Source of the DNA: Pseudomonas sp. DC1.2
GTDB taxonomy: Bacteria > Pseudomonadota > Gammaproteobacteria > Pseudomonadales > Pseudomonadaceae
Length of the DNA stretch: 64,000 nucleotides
Reading direction: 5' to 3'
Assembly (NCBI RefSeq): GCF_034351645.1
Contig: NZ_CP133782.1
Location: 5,362,001-5,426,000 of the forward strand
Numbering within the stretch: the first letter of the stretch is position 1; each line of letters opens with the position of its first letter. Under the pieces are notes generated by a model. The model did no database searches and was not told the origin of the DNA. It saw only the letters and a list, made by a program, of their open reading frames with translations. Shown here in pieces: positions 1 to 9,272 of the stretch. A program made the position numbers and the translations under genes.

Positions 1-14
1 AACAGGGAATCGTT

Positions 15-935
15 ATGCAGATCGGTAGCGTGCTTTTACTTTTTGTCGGCCTCGTGGTCGCTATTCTATTCATGGGCTTCAAGGTGGTGCCTCAGGGCTA
101 CCAGTGGACGGTCGAGCGTTTTGGTCGCTACACCAACACCCTCAAGCCTGGCTTGAACATCATCATTCCGGTCATGGACCGTATCGGCCGCAAGATCAAC
201 GTGATGGAAAGTGTGTTGGACATTCCACCCCAGGAAGTCATCACCGCTGATAACGCCACGGTGCAGATCGATGCCGTGTGCTTCTTCCAAGTGGTCAACA
301 CGGCCCAGGCCGCCTACGAGGTGAACAACCTCGAGCACGCCATTCGCAACTTGTTGCAAACCAACATCCGTACAGTCCTCGGCTCCATGGAGCTGGACGC
401 CATGCTAAGCCAGCGTGACGGGATCAACGAAAAACTGCTGCGTACCGTCGACGAAGCTACGGCGCCTTGGGGAATCAAGATCACCCGGATCGAGATCAAG
501 GACATCAGCCCACCGGCTGACCTGATGGCCGCTATGTCGGGCCAGATGAAAGCCGAGCGGATCAAGCGCGCGCAAATCCTCGAAGCCGAAGGCCTGCGAG
601 CTGCTGCAATCCTGACCGCCGAAGGCAAGAAGCAGGCGCAAATCCTGGAAGCCGAAGGGGGTCGCCAAGCGGCATTCCTCGAAGCCGAAGCACGGGAACG
701 TCAGGCCGAAGCTGAAGCCCAGGCCACGAAGGTGGTGTCCGAAGCCATCGCGGGCGGCAACGTGCAGGCGGTCAACTACTTCGTTGCGCAGAAGTACATT
801 GATGCCTTGGGCAAGCTGGCCTCGGCCAATAACAGCAAAGTGATTCTGATGCCGCTTGAGGCCAGTTCGATGATCGGTGCTGTCGGCGGCATCGGCGAAA
901 TCGTCAAGGCCACGTTCGATAACAAGAAAGCCTGA
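15..935 (+). CDS. qmcA: SPFH/Band 7 membrane protein, QmcA-like
   Basis: A 306-residue stomatin/prohibitin-family protein. One N-terminal membrane helix (about residues 4-24) is followed by an SPFH domain (about 25-185) with the family's [16 protein letters not shown] opening. A long Ala/Glu-rich helical region (about 188-245) repeats [11 protein letters not shown] heptads and probably mediates oligomerisation. Length matches E. coli QmcA (about 305 residues). It lies 8 bases upstream of an NfeD-like gene, the usual partner of this family, so the two probably act together in inner-membrane microdomain or quality-control functions. The window begins only 14 bases before the start, so its promoter is not visible. 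Family certain; physiological role inferred. Confidence 0.92.
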   Translation: MQIGSVLLLFVGLVVAILFMGFKVVPQGYQWTVERFGRYTNTLKPGLNIIIPVMDRIGRKINVMESVLDIPPQEVITADNATVQIDAVCFFQVVNTAQAAYEVNNLEHAIRNLLQTNIRTVLGSMELDAMLSQRDGINEKLLRTVDEATAPWGIKITRIEIKDISPPADLMAAMSGQMKAERIKRAQILEAEGLRAAAILTAEGKKQAQILEAEGGRQAAFLEAEARERQAEAEAQATKVVSEAIAGGNVQAVNYFVAQKYIDALGKLASANNSKVILMPLEASSMIGAVGGIGEIVKATFDNKKA

Positions 936-943
936 GGCGCGCC

Positions 944-1438
944 ATGTGGGCATTTTTGCAGCACTTATCGTTCTGGGACTGGTTAGCACTGGGCACGGTG
1001 CTGCTGATTCTTGAAGTGTTCGGCGCAGGTGGCTACCTGCTGTGGATCGGCATGGCCGCCGCGGCGGTGGGCGTGTTGACCTTTATGTTGCCCAACATGC
1101 CGTGGGAAATGCAGTTTCTGCTGTTCGGCCTGCTCTCGATTGGCACGGCTCTGTACTGGTGGTCACGCCAGCGCAGTGCGGTAAGGATGAGCGATCAACC
1201 GAACCTGAACTTGCGCGGACAGGAGCTGATCGGAAAAACCTTTGTCGTACATGAGGCGATTGTCGACGGCCGCGGCAAGATCAAGGTCGCCGACGGAGTG
1301 TGGATGGCCAGGGGCCCTGATGCTGCGACAGGCAGCCGGGTTCGAGTGATCGGCCAGCAAGGGGCGATCCTGCTGGTAGAGAAGGATGACCGAGCGGTCA
1401 CGGAACTCGATCAGGTAAATAGCGATCCAACGCCGTAG
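944..1438 (+). CDS. NfeD family membrane protein (YbbJ-like)
   Basis: A 164-residue short-form NfeD protein. Hydrophobic segments at about residues 10-28, 31-51 and 56-74 form a membrane anchor. The C-terminal part (about 92-150, containing the NLRGQELIGKTF segment) fits the NfeD OB-fold domain. A GAGG ribosome site overlaps the stop codon of the upstream stomatin gene, pointing to a two-gene operon. NfeD proteins are thought to partner with stomatin/prohibitin homologues. The short class lacks the ClpP-like protease domain, and none is present here. Confidence 0.9.
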   Translation: MWAFLQHLSFWDWLALGTVLLILEVFGAGGYLLWIGMAAAAVGVLTFMLPNMPWEMQFLLFGLLSIGTALYWWSRQRSAVRMSDQPNLNLRGQELIGKTFVVHEAIVDGRGKIKVADGVWMARGPDAATGSRVRVIGQQGAILLVEKDDRAVTELDQVNSDPTP

Positions 1439-1461
1439 ATAACCCAGTGGAGTCACCTATC

Positions 1462-1779
1462 ATGCGTCTCAAATTTGCTGTCGCGACCCTTGCCTTGCTT
1501 TCCCTGCCAATCGGTTCGGCAATGGCCGATGGCTTTTGGCGTAACGTCATCTCATCCGGTGCAACCACCGGTTCGACTTACCTGACCTTCAAGGATCACA
1601 AGTTGATCGTTGCGGCTCAGGACGATGCCGGCAGTTTCGTTGCCAGCGACGGTGGTATCCGTGGCCCTTACCTGGAAGCGGCAATGCAAAAAGTCCGCGC
1701 CGACAACCCGGGCCTCAAAGCCACGGACATGGAACTGGCAAATGCGATCCTGGCGAAGAATGCCGTCGCCTCGGACTAA
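1462..1779 (+). CDS. DUF2388 (TIGR02448) family exported protein
   Basis: A 105-residue protein with a Sec signal peptide ending near LPIGSAMA (residues 1-21). The conserved FWRNVISSGATTGSTYLTF block typical of the Pseudomonas DUF2388 family follows. The start chosen is the ATG at 1462, preceded by GGAG at 1449-1452; the GTG at 1447 would add five residues before the signal peptide and is less likely. Function is unknown; the family consists of small periplasmic proteins often present in several copies per Pseudomonas genome. A strong terminator follows at once, so transcription ends here. Confidence 0.85.
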   Translation: MRLKFAVATLALLSLPIGSAMADGFWRNVISSGATTGSTYLTFKDHKLIVAAQDDAGSFVASDGGIRGPYLEAAMQKVRADNPGLKATDMELANAILAKNAVASD

Positions 1780-1793
1780 GCTGTTGCAGATGT

Positions 1794-1825
1794 AAAAATG
1801 CCGCTCACCTGAGCGGCATTTTTTA
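1794..1825 (+). terminator. Rho-independent terminator after the DUF2388 gene
   Basis: A near-perfect stem ATGCCGCTCA/TGAGCGGCAT (1798-1807 with 1810-1819) is flanked by A residues on the left and a T run (1819-1824) on the right. It sits 15 bases past the stop codon. Confidence 0.85.
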
Positions 1826-1990
1826 TGGCTCGGGGAAACTGCACGGCATTTCCCTACAGAGGAGAAGAGCAAAACCCTGAGACCTAGACGAAAAATCGCC
1901 GGATTAGGGAGGAATGCTCTGATACCAGAGACGGGTGAGGGCCCCCAAACTTTGTCGATTCGAATTATCCACCTGAGCGAATCGATACCC

Positions 1991-2659
1991 ATGAACAAAC
2001 CAAGCCTGTCGTTACTGCTGCTGGCCGCTGCTTTCAGCAATCTGTCCCATGCCGAAGGCCTGTACGGCTCGGTGAAAATCCAGAGTGTCCAACAAGACCT
2101 CTCGAGCGCCCTGCTTACCAGCCCCAGGGTCAGCCATCGCGTGGTCAGCCCAGACAGCAGTAAAAACCTCGGCGGCGCACTCGCGCTGGGTTATGCATTC
2201 AAGGGTGACTGGCGTGTGGAAGGCGAATACACCCTCAAAAACGATTCGGCGTTCAAAAGTTACTGGGCACCGTTCAATGCCAACGTCAACAACATGCAAG
2301 TCTCGTCCAGCCGCTTGATGCTCAACGGTTACAAGGACTTCCCGCTCAACGAATACCTGTCGCTGTATGCCATGGCCGGCGTAGGTGTGGCGCATATCAG
2401 TTCCGAGGGTTATCAATCCAACGCCTCGCGACAATTCGCCAACAACAGTCAGAACAATTTTGCCTATGCCGTAGGCGTTGGGGCCGACCTGAAACTCACC
2501 GAAAAAGTCACCCTCGGTAGCGGTTATCGCTATGTCGATATGGGTAACATCTCAACCGGCTACAACACCTTTGCCAACCGTATAAATGCCAGGGATGAAC
2601 AGCTCAAGGGCAAGCTGCGTGAACAGAACCTGTACGTCGAAGCGCGGTTGTCGTTCTGA
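1991..2659 (+). CDS. Outer-membrane beta-barrel protein (small OmpW/OmpA-barrel-like)
   Basis: A 222-residue protein with a signal peptide ([21 protein letters not shown]). Its body alternates polar and hydrophobic residues: [71 protein letters not shown]. The final strand ends LYVEARLSF, with the C-terminal Phe expected for BAM-dependent barrels, consistent with an eight-stranded barrel. The ATG at 1991 was chosen because it begins the signal peptide; an upstream in-frame TTG at 1952 lacks support. No strong Shine-Dalgarno is visible. Substrate is unknown. Its 3' end lies about 30 bases from the truncated end of a gcvP remnant on the other strand. Confidence 0.8.
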   Translation: MNKPSLSLLLLAAAFSNLSHAEGLYGSVKIQSVQQDLSSALLTSPRVSHRVVSPDSSKNLGGALALGYAFKGDWRVEGEYTLKNDSAFKSYWAPFNANVNNMQVSSSRLMLNGYKDFPLNEYLSLYAMAGVGVAHISSEGYQSNASRQFANNSQNNFAYAVGVGADLKLTEKVTLGSGYRYVDMGNISTGYNTFANRINARDEQLKGKLREQNLYVEARLSF

Positions 2660-2688
2660 GTTGTCAGCCCTGATGCCCGCCCACATTG

Positions 2689-3325
2689 GTCGGGGTACTG
2701 CAACAGTGCGCCAAACACTTGGTGCTGCTTCAAGTTATCCACAGCGTCGATGATCAGCTCGACGCCGAAACCTTCGGCGCGGGTTTGCACCACAGAGATC
2801 GTCTGCGGGTGACAGTTCTCATCAATAAAAAACAGATTGCTTTTGGACTTGGCGACCCGTTTGGCCAGGGCCATGGACTCTGCGGCAGCCGTGGCCTCAT
2901 CCAATAACGAGGCGTTGGCCAGCTCCAGGCCGGTGAGGTCGATGGTCAATTGCTGAAAGTTGAGCAGCGCTTCGAGCCGCCCCTGAGCGATCTCCGGTTG
3001 ATAGGGCGTGTACGCGGTGTACCAGCGGGATTTTCCAACACATTGCGCAGGATGACGGTCGGCGTCAGCGTGCCGTGGTAACCCATGCCAATCAGGCTGG
3101 TCCACAGCTGATTGTGCTCGGCATAGCCGCGCAGCTTGGCCAGCGCTGCTTGTTCATCAAGCGCGGGCGGCAGGTCCAGCGGCTGGTTGAAGCGGATGCC
3201 CGGCGGCACGGTCTGCTCGATCAACTCAAGAGCATCGCCTGCTGCTCGACAGCATCGGGCCCCAGATGACGGCGCAGAAAGGAATGGGGGTCGCGTAACT
3301 GGCTCAAGGACGGCAACTGGGACAT
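2689..3325 (-). pseudogene. gcvP: gcvP remnant (5' part of glycine dehydrogenase, frameshifted)
   Basis: Translation on the minus strand gives pieces of a P-protein N-terminus in three frames. From 3325 it reads MSQLPSLSQLRDPHSFLRRH and meets a stop near 3225. From about 3224 it resumes as LIEQTVPPGIRFNQPLDLPP and continues to RNVLENP near 3030. From there to 2689 it reads [20 protein letters not shown], then [19 protein letters not shown] and [10 protein letters not shown]. The second shift is a single missing G (CCCGCTGG where family members have CCCGGCTGG). Only about 215 of roughly 950 codons remain; the pyridoxal-phosphate lysine region is gone. It was probably once the third gene of gcvT-gcvH-gcvP, from which it is now separated by an opposing aminotransferase gene. 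Confidence 0.9.
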
Positions 3326-3478
3326 GACGGGCTCTCTTGCCTGGCGCTCAGCGTCGATGCAACACGGTCAAACCAGCATAGCAGTCGATACTCCAGCAGA
3401 TGACGTAGCGCCGTCGGCCAATCCGGATCATCATGTGCGGCGCATGCCTAATGTCTGCTAATCAGGTGTCTACCGTTT

Positions 3479-4618
3479 ATGAGCCAACTGCCGTTTTTAC
3501 CGTTTTCCAAACCTACCATCGATGAAGCCACCATCAGCGCCGTCGGTGACGTACTGCGCTCGGGCTGGATCACCAGCGGCCCCAAGGTCCAGGCCTTTGA
3601 AGCGCAACTGTCAGAGTTTTTTGGCGGGCGCCCGGTGCGCACGTTCAACTCCGGCACTTGCACCATGGAAATTGCCTTGCGCATTGCCGGCATTGGGCCG
3701 GGCGATGAAGTGATCACCACGCCGATTTCGTGGGTGGCCACCGCCAACGTGATTTTGGAAGTCGGCGCCACCCCCGTGTTCGCCGACATCGACCCCATCA
3801 CCCGTAACATCGATCTGGATCAGCTTGAAGCCGCGATCACATCGCGCACCAAGGCGATCATCCCGGTTTACCTCGCCGGTTTGCCCGTGGACATGAGCCG
3901 TCTGTACGCCATCGCTAAAAAGCATGGCCTGCGGATTGTCGAAGACGCGGCCCAAGCCTTGGGTTCGAGCTGGAACGGTCAACGCATCGGCGCGACCGGC
4001 GATTTCGTGTCCTTCAGTTTTCAGGCAAACAAGAACATCACCTCATCGGAGGGCGGCTGCCTGGTGCTGAACACCGCCGAAGAAATACGGCTGGCGGAGA
4101 AGTACCGTTTGCAGGGCGTCACCCGGACCGGGTTTGATGGCTTGGACGTCGATGTACTGGGCGGCAAGTTCAACATGACCGACGTCGCGGCGGCCATCGG
4201 CCTGGGGCAATTTGCCCACATCGAAACGATTACCGCTCATCGCCGTGAACTGGCCAAGCATTACTTTGCTTGTTTCGGCGCGGATTTCGAAGCGCAATAC
4301 GGGGCGCAATTGCCTCCCGCTGACTTCGAAAACAGCAACTGGCACCTGTTCCAGCTGGTACTGCCTGAGCGCAAGGATGGCAAACCGGCACGGGCCACGT
4401 TCATGGAGCAGATGCAGGCGCACGGCGTCGGTATCGGCTATCACTATCCGCCGATCCACTTGCTGAGCCTTTACCGCGAACGCGGTTTCAAGGAAGGCAT
4501 GTTCCCGGTGGCAGAGCGTGTCGGGCGTCTGATCGTTTCGCTGCCGATGTTTACCGCCATGACCAAAGCGGATGTAGAACGCTCGGTGGCAGCGGTGAAG
4601 TCTGTGCTGAAACCCTAA
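3479..4618 (+). CDS. DegT/DnrJ/EryC1/StrS family aminotransferase
   Basis: A 379-residue fold-type I PLP enzyme with the full family layout: N-terminal PFSKPTIDEATISAVGDVLR, the cofactor-binding FNSGTCTMEIALRIAGI segment, the EDAAQALGS motif, and SFQANKNITSSEGG, in which Lys185 is the expected Schiff-base lysine. It resembles ArnB-type sugar aminotransferases, which transfer an amino group from glutamate to nucleotide-linked keto sugars; the actual substrate cannot be read from sequence. No other sugar-nucleotide genes are nearby. It sits alone, on the opposite strand, between gcvH and the gcvP remnant, so it probably arrived by insertion or rearrangement. Confidence 0.88.
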   Translation: MSQLPFLPFSKPTIDEATISAVGDVLRSGWITSGPKVQAFEAQLSEFFGGRPVRTFNSGTCTMEIALRIAGIGPGDEVITTPISWVATANVILEVGATPVFADIDPITRNIDLDQLEAAITSRTKAIIPVYLAGLPVDMSRLYAIAKKHGLRIVEDAAQALGSSWNGQRIGATGDFVSFSFQANKNITSSEGGCLVLNTAEEIRLAEKYRLQGVTRTGFDGLDVDVLGGKFNMTDVAAAIGLGQFAHIETITAHRRELAKHYFACFGADFEAQYGAQLPPADFENSNWHLFQLVLPERKDGKPARATFMEQMQAHGVGIGYHYPPIHLLSLYRERGFKEGMFPVAERVGRLIVSLPMFTAMTKADVERSVAAVKSVLKP

Positions 4619-4620
4619 AA

Positions 4621-4652
4621 CCTGTGGGAGCGAGCGTGCTCGCTCCCACAGG
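4621..4652. repeat. REP-like perfect palindrome
   Basis: Two 15-base arms (CCTGTGGGAGCGAGC at 4621-4635 and its exact reverse complement at 4638-4652) flank a GT loop. This matches the fluorescens-group extragenic palindrome style. It sits between the convergent ends of the aminotransferase gene and gcvH and could also act as a bidirectional transcription stop, although no long T run follows. Confidence 0.8.
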
Positions 4653-4670
4653 GCGTTTACAGGACGAGGA

Positions 4671-5054
4671 TTATTCGCCGATAGCCGCTTTGTAGCCTGC
4701 CGCATCGAGCAGCTTTTCCAGGTCAGTGGCGTTGGCCGGCTTGAGCTTGAAGATCCAGGCACCGTAAGGGTCGGTGTTGAGCAATTCAGGCGACCCGCCC
4801 AGATCTTCATTGATGGCGATCACTTCACCGGCAATCGGGGAGTAGATGTCGGAAGCCGCTTTAACCGACTCCACCACGCCCGCTTGATCTTGGGCAACAA
4901 AAACGGTGCCGACTTCGGTCAGCTCAACGAATACCACATCGCCCAAGGCTTCCTGAGCGTGATCGCTGATGCCCACGGTGACGCTGCCATCGGCTTCCAG
5001 ACGCGCCCACTCGTGACTTTCGGCAAAACGCAGGTCGGCAGGGATATTGCTCAT
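4671..5054 (-). CDS. gcvH: Glycine cleavage system H protein
   Basis: A 127-residue lipoyl carrier that shuttles the aminomethyl group from P- to T- to L-protein. The lipoyl hairpin [15 protein letters not shown] is intact, with Lys65 as the lipoylated residue, and the N-terminal RFAESHEW motif is present. The start is the ATG at 5054, preceded by a GAGGAC ribosome site; the longer reading from 5069 adds MRTQN without support. It follows gcvT on the same strand by about 50 bases and is probably co-transcribed. The usual third gene, gcvP, is only a remnant beyond an inverted aminotransferase gene, so function depends on a P-protein encoded elsewhere. Confidence 0.97.
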   Translation of the reverse strand: MSNIPADLRFAESHEWARLEADGSVTVGISDHAQEALGDVVFVELTEVGTVFVAQDQAGVVESVKAASDIYSPIAGEVIAINEDLGGSPELLNTDPYGAWIFKLKPANATDLEKLLDAAGYKAAIGE

Positions 5055-5105
5055 GTTCTGGGTCCTCAAGAAAAATATCAGCGGTGTTGGTCCGCCAGAA
5101 AAGGT

Positions 5106-6188
5106 TTAGATCAAGGTTCTGCCATGGCGCACGAAGGTCGGTTTGACCACTCGGACCGGGTACCACTTGCCACGGATTTCCACTTCGGCGCGGTCGGCGG
5201 TGGCCATCGGCACGCGGGCCAGTGCAATCGACTTGCTAAGCGTAGGAGAGAAACTACCACTGGTGATCTCCCCTTCGCCAACATCAGCGATACGAACGAC
5301 CTGATGAGCGCGCAAAACCCCACGCTCCTCCAGCACCAGACCGACCAGTTTGTGTTGAACGCCACCGGCTCGCTCGGCCTCCAGGGCCGTGCGGCCGATA
5401 AACTGGCGGGTAACCGGCTCCCACGCGATGCTCCAGGCCATGTTGGACGCCAGCGGTGAAACGCCTTGATGAATGTCCTGACCGTACAGGTTCATCCCCG
5501 CCTCAACCCTCAAGGTATCCCGCGCACCGAGGCCAATTGGCGAAATCCCGGCGCCTACCAGGTCGTTGAAGAAACCCGGTGCCTGATCGGCGGGCAGCAC
5601 GATTTCCAGCCCATCCTCGCCGGTGTAACCGGTGCGAGCGATGAACCAGTCACCATCAGCCAAGCCTTCGAACGGTTTTAAGAGCTGAATCAGATTACTG
5701 CGTGACTGGCTGACCAGTTCGGCGATCTTGTGCCGGGCCTGTGGACCTTGAATCGCCAGCATGGCCAATTCGGAACGCTCATGGAGCTGAACTTTGAAGT
5801 CCCCAATGTTCGCCTGCATCCAGGCCATGTCCTGATCGCGAGTGGAAGCGTTGACTACCAGCCGATAACCGTCATCGAGACGGTAGACAATCATGTCGTC
5901 GACGGTGCCGCCGTGCTCGTTGAGCATGGTGCTGTAGAGGGCACGGCCGGTGCTGTGCAAGCGCTCGACGTCATTGGCCAGCAAGTGCTGGAGCCAGGCC
6001 TTGGCCTGAGGGCCAGCAACATCGATCACGGTCATATGGGAGACATCGAACACCCCGCAATCACGGCGCACCTGATGGTGTTCCTCGACCTGCGAGCCGT
6101 AATGCAATGGCATATCCCAACCGCCAAAATCGACCATCTTCGCACCGAGGGCGAGGTGAAGGTCATACAGAGGCGTGCGCTGTCCCAT
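5106..6188 (-). CDS. gcvT: Glycine cleavage system T protein (aminomethyltransferase)
   Basis: A 360-residue aminomethyltransferase that transfers the methylene unit from H-protein to tetrahydrofolate with release of ammonia. N-terminal RTPLYDLHLALGAKMVDFGG and DMPLHYGSQVEEHHQVR are classic GcvT motifs. The GARDTLRVEAGMNLYGQD block and the C-terminal VRVVKPTFVRHG segment are present. A GGAG-containing ribosome site precedes the ATG at 6188. It is the first gene of the surviving gcvT-gcvH pair. The 155-base leader upstream was inspected for tandem glycine aptamers and none was recognised. Confidence 0.96.
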   Translation of the reverse strand: MGQRTPLYDLHLALGAKMVDFGGWDMPLHYGSQVEEHHQVRRDCGVFDVSHMTVIDVAGPQAKAWLQHLLANDVERLHSTGRALYSTMLNEHGGTVDDMIVYRLDDGYRLVVNASTRDQDMAWMQANIGDFKVQLHERSELAMLAIQGPQARHKIAELVSQSRSNLIQLLKPFEGLADGDWFIARTGYTGEDGLEIVLPADQAPGFFNDLVGAGISPIGLGARDTLRVEAGMNLYGQDIHQGVSPLASNMAWSIAWEPVTRQFIGRTALEAERAGGVQHKLVGLVLEERGVLRAHQVVRIADVGEGEITSGSFSPTLSKSIALARVPMATADRAEVEIRGKWYPVRVVKPTFVRHGRTLI

Positions 6189-6343
6189 GGGTTTCTCCTT
6201 CCGGGCGTGGCGAAGGTGCGGACAGACACTGCACGGGTGAAAGCCTTGATATAGAGGGCCTTCAGCCGATTTCAGCTACCTGATCTGTCAGACGGACCGC
6301 ACCGAATGCCGCGCATTGTAGCTGCAAGGTGTAGGACTGACAC

Positions 6344-7960
6344 CTAGCCGTTTCGATGCGCCGACCGCCTGATCAATCCGATGACCGGCAACAGCCCGAC
6401 CAACACCAGGGTCAATGCCGGTAGCGATGCCCTCGCCCACTCCCCTTCGCTGGTCATTTCAAAGATCCGCACCGCCAGCGTATCCCAGCCAAACGGGCGC
6501 ATTAGCAGGGTGGCGGGCATTTCCTTGAGCACATCGACGAACACCAGCAGTGCGGCGCTGAGGGTGCCTGGCAGCAATAACGGCAGATACACTTTGAAAA
6601 ACAGTCGTGGCCCACTGACACCCAAACTGCGTGCTGATTCAGGCAAAGACGGCCGGATCCGCGAGAGGCTGCTTTCCAGGGGGCCGTAAGCCACTGCAAC
6701 AAACCGCACCAAATAGGCCAGCAACAGCGCTGACAGGCTGCCCAGAAGCAGTGGTTTGCCTGCGCCACCGAACCAACCCGACAGCGGAATGACGAGTTCG
6801 CGGTCAAGGTAACTGAACGCCAACATAATCGACACCGCCAGCACGGACCCGGGCAAGGCGTAGCCGAGGTTGGCCAGGCCGACGCCGGCGCGAATAGCCC
6901 GAGTCGGCGCCAGTCGTCGGGCAAACGCCAGCAGCAGCGCCACACTGACGGTGATCAGCGCTGCCATGCCACCCAGGTACAAGGTGTGCAGGATTAACCC
7001 GGCGTAACGCTCGTCCAGGTCAAAGCGCCCGCGCTGCCAGAACCACACCAGCAGTTGCAGCATGGGGATGACGAAGGCACAGGCGAACACCACACCGCAC
7101 CAACTCATGGCCGCCAAAGCCTTGAAGCCCTTCAGGTGATACAGCGCCATGACGCGAGGCCGTTCATTACTGGTCCGATTGGCCCCGCGAGCGCGACGCT
7201 CGCCATACAGCACGACCATCACCACCAGCAGCAACAGGCTGGCCAGTTGCGCGGCGGTGGAAAGGCTGAAAAAGCCGTACCAGGTTTTGTAGATGGCGGT
7301 GGTGAACGTATCGAAGTTGAACACCGATACGGCGCCGAAATCCGCCAGGGTTTCCATCAACGCCAACGCCACACCGGCGCCAATGGCTGGGCGGGCCATG
7401 GGCAATGCCACGCGCCAGAACGCCTGCCACGGCGATTGTCCGAGCACGCGCGCAGCTTCCATCAGGCCTTTGCCCTGGGCCAGGAACGCGGTGCGGGCCA
7501 ACAGGTAGACGTAGGGATAGAACACCAGCACCAATACCAGGATGACCCCGCCGGTCGAGCGCACTCGCGGCAGTCTCAGGCCCATACCGAACGCGTCGCG
7601 CAGCAGGGTTTGCACAGGGCCGGCGAAGTCCAGCAAGCCGACAAAGACAAACGCCAGTACATAAGCCGGAATCGCGAACGGTAGCATCAGCGCCCAATCC
7701 AGCCAGCGCCGCCCAGGAAACTCGCAGAGGCTGGTGAGCCAGGCCAGGCTAACGCCGAGCAGCGTTACGCCCACACCAACGCCGAGCAGCAAGGTCAATG
7801 TGTTGCCCAGCAGCCTTGGCATTTGGGTGTCCCACAGGTGGGACCAGATCTGTAGATCGATGGTTTGCCATGAGAACAGCAGGACGCTCAGGGGCAGCAG
7901 GACCAGCGCGGCGATGGCGAAGACCAGGGGATACCAGCGGCGTTGAGCGGGGTGGGCCAA
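6344..7960 (-). CDS. Ferric-iron ABC transporter, fused permease (FbpB/SfuB type)
   Basis: A 538-residue permease with about twelve membrane segments. It consists of two tandem transmembrane domains, each with a cytoplasmic EAA loop: EAARVLGQSPWQAFWRVALP in the first half and ESARSLGVSGPRLFFKVYLP in the second. This is the architecture of FbpB/SfuB/AfuB iron permeases. The cognate binding-protein gene lies 144 bases upstream on the same strand, with a palindromic repeat between them. No ATP-binding subunit gene is adjacent, so the pair must recruit an ATPase from elsewhere. Family secure; metal specificity inferred from the binding protein. Confidence 0.9.
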   Translation of the reverse strand: MAHPAQRRWYPLVFAIAALVLLPLSVLLFSWQTIDLQIWSHLWDTQMPRLLGNTLTLLLGVGVGVTLLGVSLAWLTSLCEFPGRRWLDWALMLPFAIPAYVLAFVFVGLLDFAGPVQTLLRDAFGMGLRLPRVRSTGGVILVLVLVFYPYVYLLARTAFLAQGKGLMEAARVLGQSPWQAFWRVALPMARPAIGAGVALALMETLADFGAVSVFNFDTFTTAIYKTWYGFFSLSTAAQLASLLLLVVMVVLYGERRARGANRTSNERPRVMALYHLKGFKALAAMSWCGVVFACAFVIPMLQLLVWFWQRGRFDLDERYAGLILHTLYLGGMAALITVSVALLLAFARRLAPTRAIRAGVGLANLGYALPGSVLAVSIMLAFSYLDRELVIPLSGWFGGAGKPLLLGSLSALLLAYLVRFVAVAYGPLESSLSRIRPSLPESARSLGVSGPRLFFKVYLPLLLPGTLSAALLVFVDVLKEMPATLLMRPFGWDTLAVRIFEMTSEGEWARASLPALTLVLVGLLPVIGLIRRSAHRNG

Positions 7961-7996
7961 GAAACACTCTCAGGGGTGAGAATCGATAGAAATGAG

Positions 7997-8070
7997 TGTG
8001 CCCACGCTCTGCGTCAGGCTTCGACGCAGAGCATCGGCGGATGCATTCCCGCGCGGAGCGTGGGAACGAT
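7997..8070. repeat. REPIN/MITE-like nested palindrome
   Basis: Outer arms CCCACGCTC (from 8001) and GAGCGTGGG (about 8056-8064) enclose an inner hairpin CTCTGCGTC/GACGCAGAG. The right part itself folds as TTCCCGCGCGGAGCGTGGGAA-like sequence. This is the bipartite form of non-coding repeats common in P. fluorescens genomes. It separates the iron binding-protein gene from its permease gene and may attenuate expression of the permease. Confidence 0.7.
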
Positions 8071-8104
8071 CAGTGCCGCAAAGGTGCTCGGTATATCAGG
8101 TCAG

Positions 8105-9109
8105 TCAGTTCCAGCCAGCTCGATCCATCATGCGAATCGCTTCAGCCTGACGCTTGCCGGCAATTTCGACCGGCAAGGTGTCGGCGATAAACTTGCCCCA
8201 ACTCGCCACTTCAGCCGAGGGTGGAACAGCAGGGTTGGCCGGGAATTCCTGATTCACATCCGCGAAAATCTTTTGCGCTTCCGGCGTGGTCATCCACTCC
8301 ACCAACGCCTTGGCGGCTTCTGGATGCGGCGCATGTTTGGTCAAGCCAATGCCCGACAGGTTGACGTGTACGCCACGGTCGCCCTGGTTCGGCCAGAACA
8401 GCTTTACGGCCAGGTCTGGCTTCTGCTTGTGCAGGCGGCCGAAGTAGTAAGTGTTGACGATACCGACGTCGCATTGGCCGGCGTTAATCGCGTCCAGCAC
8501 GGCAATATCATCAGAGAACACATCAGTGGACAGGTTGCTCACCCAGCCCTTGAGGATCTGCTCGGTTTTAGCCGCGCCGTGGACCTCGATCATGGTGGCG
8601 GTCAGCGACTGGTTATAGACCTTCTTCGCCGTGCGCAGGCACAGACGACCTTCCCACTGTTTGTCGGCCAGGCCTTCGTAAGTCGTCAGCTCACCGGGTT
8701 TAACCCGGTCAGTGGAGTAGGCGATGGTCCGCGCCCGCAGGCTAAGGCCGGTCCAGGCATGAGAAGAGGCGCGGTATTGCAACGGGATGTTGGCGTCGAT
8801 GGTTTTGGAGGTAAACGGCTGGAGGATGCCCATCTGCTCGGCTTGCCAGAGGTTGCCGGCATCGACTGTCAGCAACAGGTCGGCGGTGGCATTTTCGCCC
8901 TCGGCCTTGATGCGCTGCATCAGCGGGGCTTCCTTGTCGGTGATGAACTTCACCTGCACGCCGGTTTTCGCAGTGTAGGCGTCGAAGACTGGCTTGATCA
9001 GATCATCGATACGCGAGGAGTAGACCACCACTTCGTCGGCGGCCTGGGCGGCGGTACTGCCAATCAGGGTCAGGGCCAGTGCGGTCAGTAGACGCTTCGG
9101 TGCCAACAT
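8105..9109 (-). CDS. Periplasmic ferric-iron-binding protein (FbpA/FutA family)
   Basis: A 334-residue class II periplasmic binding protein. A signal peptide ([23 protein letters not shown]) precedes mature [21 protein letters not shown], the typical FbpA start. The paired tyrosines in [11 protein letters not shown] match the Fe3+-coordinating Tyr-Tyr of this family. The start is the ATG at 9109; the 1113-base longer reading places 36 residues before the signal peptide and is rejected. It is the first gene of an fbpA-fbpB pair, with a possible Fur site upstream. It captures Fe3+ in the periplasm for the permease. Confidence 0.92.
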   Translation of the reverse strand: MLAPKRLLTALALTLIGSTAAQAADEVVVYSSRIDDLIKPVFDAYTAKTGVQVKFITDKEAPLMQRIKAEGENATADLLLTVDAGNLWQAEQMGILQPFTSKTIDANIPLQYRASSHAWTGLSLRARTIAYSTDRVKPGELTTYEGLADKQWEGRLCLRTAKKVYNQSLTATMIEVHGAAKTEQILKGWVSNLSTDVFSDDIAVLDAINAGQCDVGIVNTYYFGRLHKQKPDLAVKLFWPNQGDRGVHVNLSGIGLTKHAPHPEAAKALVEWMTTPEAQKIFADVNQEFPANPAVPPSAEVASWGKFIADTLPVEIAGKRQAEAIRMMDRAGWN

Positions 9110-9140
9110 GGGAGCGGCCTCTCGATTGAAAAATGAGGCC

Positions 9141-9161
9141 AAATGATAAGGACTCACATTT
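9141..9161. promoter_or_regulatory. Possible Fur-box-like sequence upstream of fbpA-like gene
   Basis: AAATGATAAGGACTCACATTT lies 32 bases before the iron-binding-protein start. It keeps the ATGATAA half of the Fur consensus, and its outer AAATG/CATTT ends are inverted. The match to a full 19-base Fur box is partial, so this is a weak call based mainly on the iron-uptake context. Confidence 0.3.
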
Positions 9162-9272
9162 GCCATCTCAATCGAACAGTTCGCGGGTGAGTTACCAGAT
9201 GTTGCACCGCTGGACATTCACGGTGAATGTTCCGGCCTGCTCGCGACAGGCTCATCAGCTTCAGCGAAAAAC

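Noticed and set aside
6189..6343. Glycine riboswitch upstream of gcvT
   Set aside because: The conserved tandem-aptamer core sequences could not be found in the 155-base leader.
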